Shown piece after piece: positions 63,677 through 64,000 of a stretch of DNA of 64,000 bases (position 1 is the first letter of the stretch; each line of letters starts with the position of its first letter). This stretch comes from Platycnemis pennipes (Eukaryota > Arthropoda > Insecta > Odonata > Platycnemididae). The translations under genes were made by a program, and so were the position numbers. The stretch covers positions 127,901,544-127,965,543 of the forward strand of contig OW121852.1 of assembly GCA_933228895.1 (NCBI GenBank), given 5' to 3'. Below the pieces are notes generated by a model. The model worked only from the letters and a program-made list of their open reading frames with translations. It was not told the origin of the DNA and ran no database searches.

Positions 63677-63922
63677 GTGTATACGGATGGCTCAAGGTTG
63701 GACACTATGTGCCTGCGCAGTCACCTCGGCCCATCATGGAGTCATCCAGACCAGGCTAAATCAATGTTTGGTGTGTACACAGCGGAACTCCTGGCCATCA
63801 AGATGGCTCTGGTTGGAGTAAGAAGTTCTGGTGGCTCCTATGCCTTATGCACTGACTCCATGAGTACCCTGGGTTCCATTTCCTGCCTTTTACCAATGCA
63901 CCTTATAGCTCAAGACATATAG
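63677..63922 (+). pseudogene. LINE RNase H domain, partial
   Basis: VYTDGSRLD at the start carries the first catalytic Asp, VYTAELLAIKMAL the catalytic Glu and ALCTDSMSTLGSI the second Asp of the RNase H fold. An indel follows the first motif (ARVTSAHHG-type residues are out of frame), and the frame stops at 63922. Confidence 0.85.
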
Positions 63923-64000
63923 TCCTCCCTTTTATCTCTGGAGAGGAAGGGTATTAATATCATGTTCGTTTGGGTTCCTAGGCCTGTGGGAATAGCCGGA

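Larger units (their letters stand above)
60470..64000 (+). mobile_element. I/Jockey-like LINE with RNase H, running off the window
   Basis: Starts with a 5' UTR-type block (GAACGAAGTACAACCCCTGC, CCCGCAGTATCCCTGCTTGT, GTAAGAGGCGACTGAAAGGG) that I recall from arthropod LINEs. Then, on the + strand in order, come an apurinic endonuclease (61080-61735), RT (62091-63095) and RNase H (63677 onwards). Frameshifts and stops interrupt all three. An ORF1 was not recognised between 60470 and 61010. The 3' end lies beyond 64000. Confidence 0.85.

Noticed and set aside
1..64000. CRISPR arrays, bacterial operons, rRNA
   Set aside because: Repeats present are transposon families or a coding minisatellite; no regularly spaced repeat-spacer array and no rRNA-like segment was seen.

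Overview
The window is animal nuclear DNA, almost certainly from an arthropod and probably an insect with a large, transposon-rich genome. The evidence is GT-AG introns of more than 20 kb, a secreted protein with a chitin-binding (peritrophin-A/CBM14) cysteine pattern, and many remnants of metazoan transposon classes: RTE-, CR1/L2-, R1- and I/Jockey-like LINEs, a Penelope-like element, copia, piggyBac, pogo-like, Harbinger-like and hAT-like DNA elements, and tRNA-derived SINEs. There is no sign of bacterial organisation. The species cannot be named from what I can see.

One host gene can be supported. It runs on the + strand in three coding exons, all in phase 0: 6162-6206 (start codon and signal peptide), 30271-30522 (most of a CBM14-like domain) and 51102-55538 (one 4.4-kb exon with the rest, ending in TGA). 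The introns are about 24.1 and 20.6 kb. The predicted precursor is 1577 residues: signal peptide, one CBM14-like domain, seven further six-cysteine modules, a charged spacer of about 218 residues built from LEKE(K/R) pentads, a Thr-rich mucin-like linker and a Pro/Gln/Tyr-rich stretch. It looks like an extracellular, probably cuticle- or peritrophic-matrix-associated protein. I do not recognise it as a named gene.

Region by region. 1-5860: LINE debris, including an RTE-like LINE (2464-5167) inserted with a 10-bp target duplication into an older CR1/L2-like LINE. 5870-6206: GC-rich promoter/5' UTR and exon 1; about 80 bp of this leader is nearly identical, in inverted orientation, to the 5' UTR of that RTE-like LINE. 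6207-30270 (intron 1): tRNA SINEs with target duplications, several families of MITE/DNA elements (some nested), a 1-kb element with ~230-bp inverted repeats, a 277-bp direct duplication, and two GC-rich islands. 30271-30522: exon 2. 30523-51101 (intron 2): a SINE whose tail copies the CR1/L2-like LINE 3' end, three more DNA-element copies, piggyBac and copia fragments, a third GC-rich island, and a possible minus-strand exon near 32.5-32.9 kb. 51102-55538: exon 3. 55539-64000: a candidate poly(A) signal, a truncated Penelope-like element with perfect 88-bp inverted termini and a 12-bp target duplication, a possible P-like transposase remnant, and an I/Jockey-like LINE that runs off the window.

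Apart from the host gene, nothing here looks like an intact protein-coding gene; the transposon reading frames are all interrupted or truncated. Exon boundaries were inferred from splice consensus, phase and domain continuity, not from transcripts.
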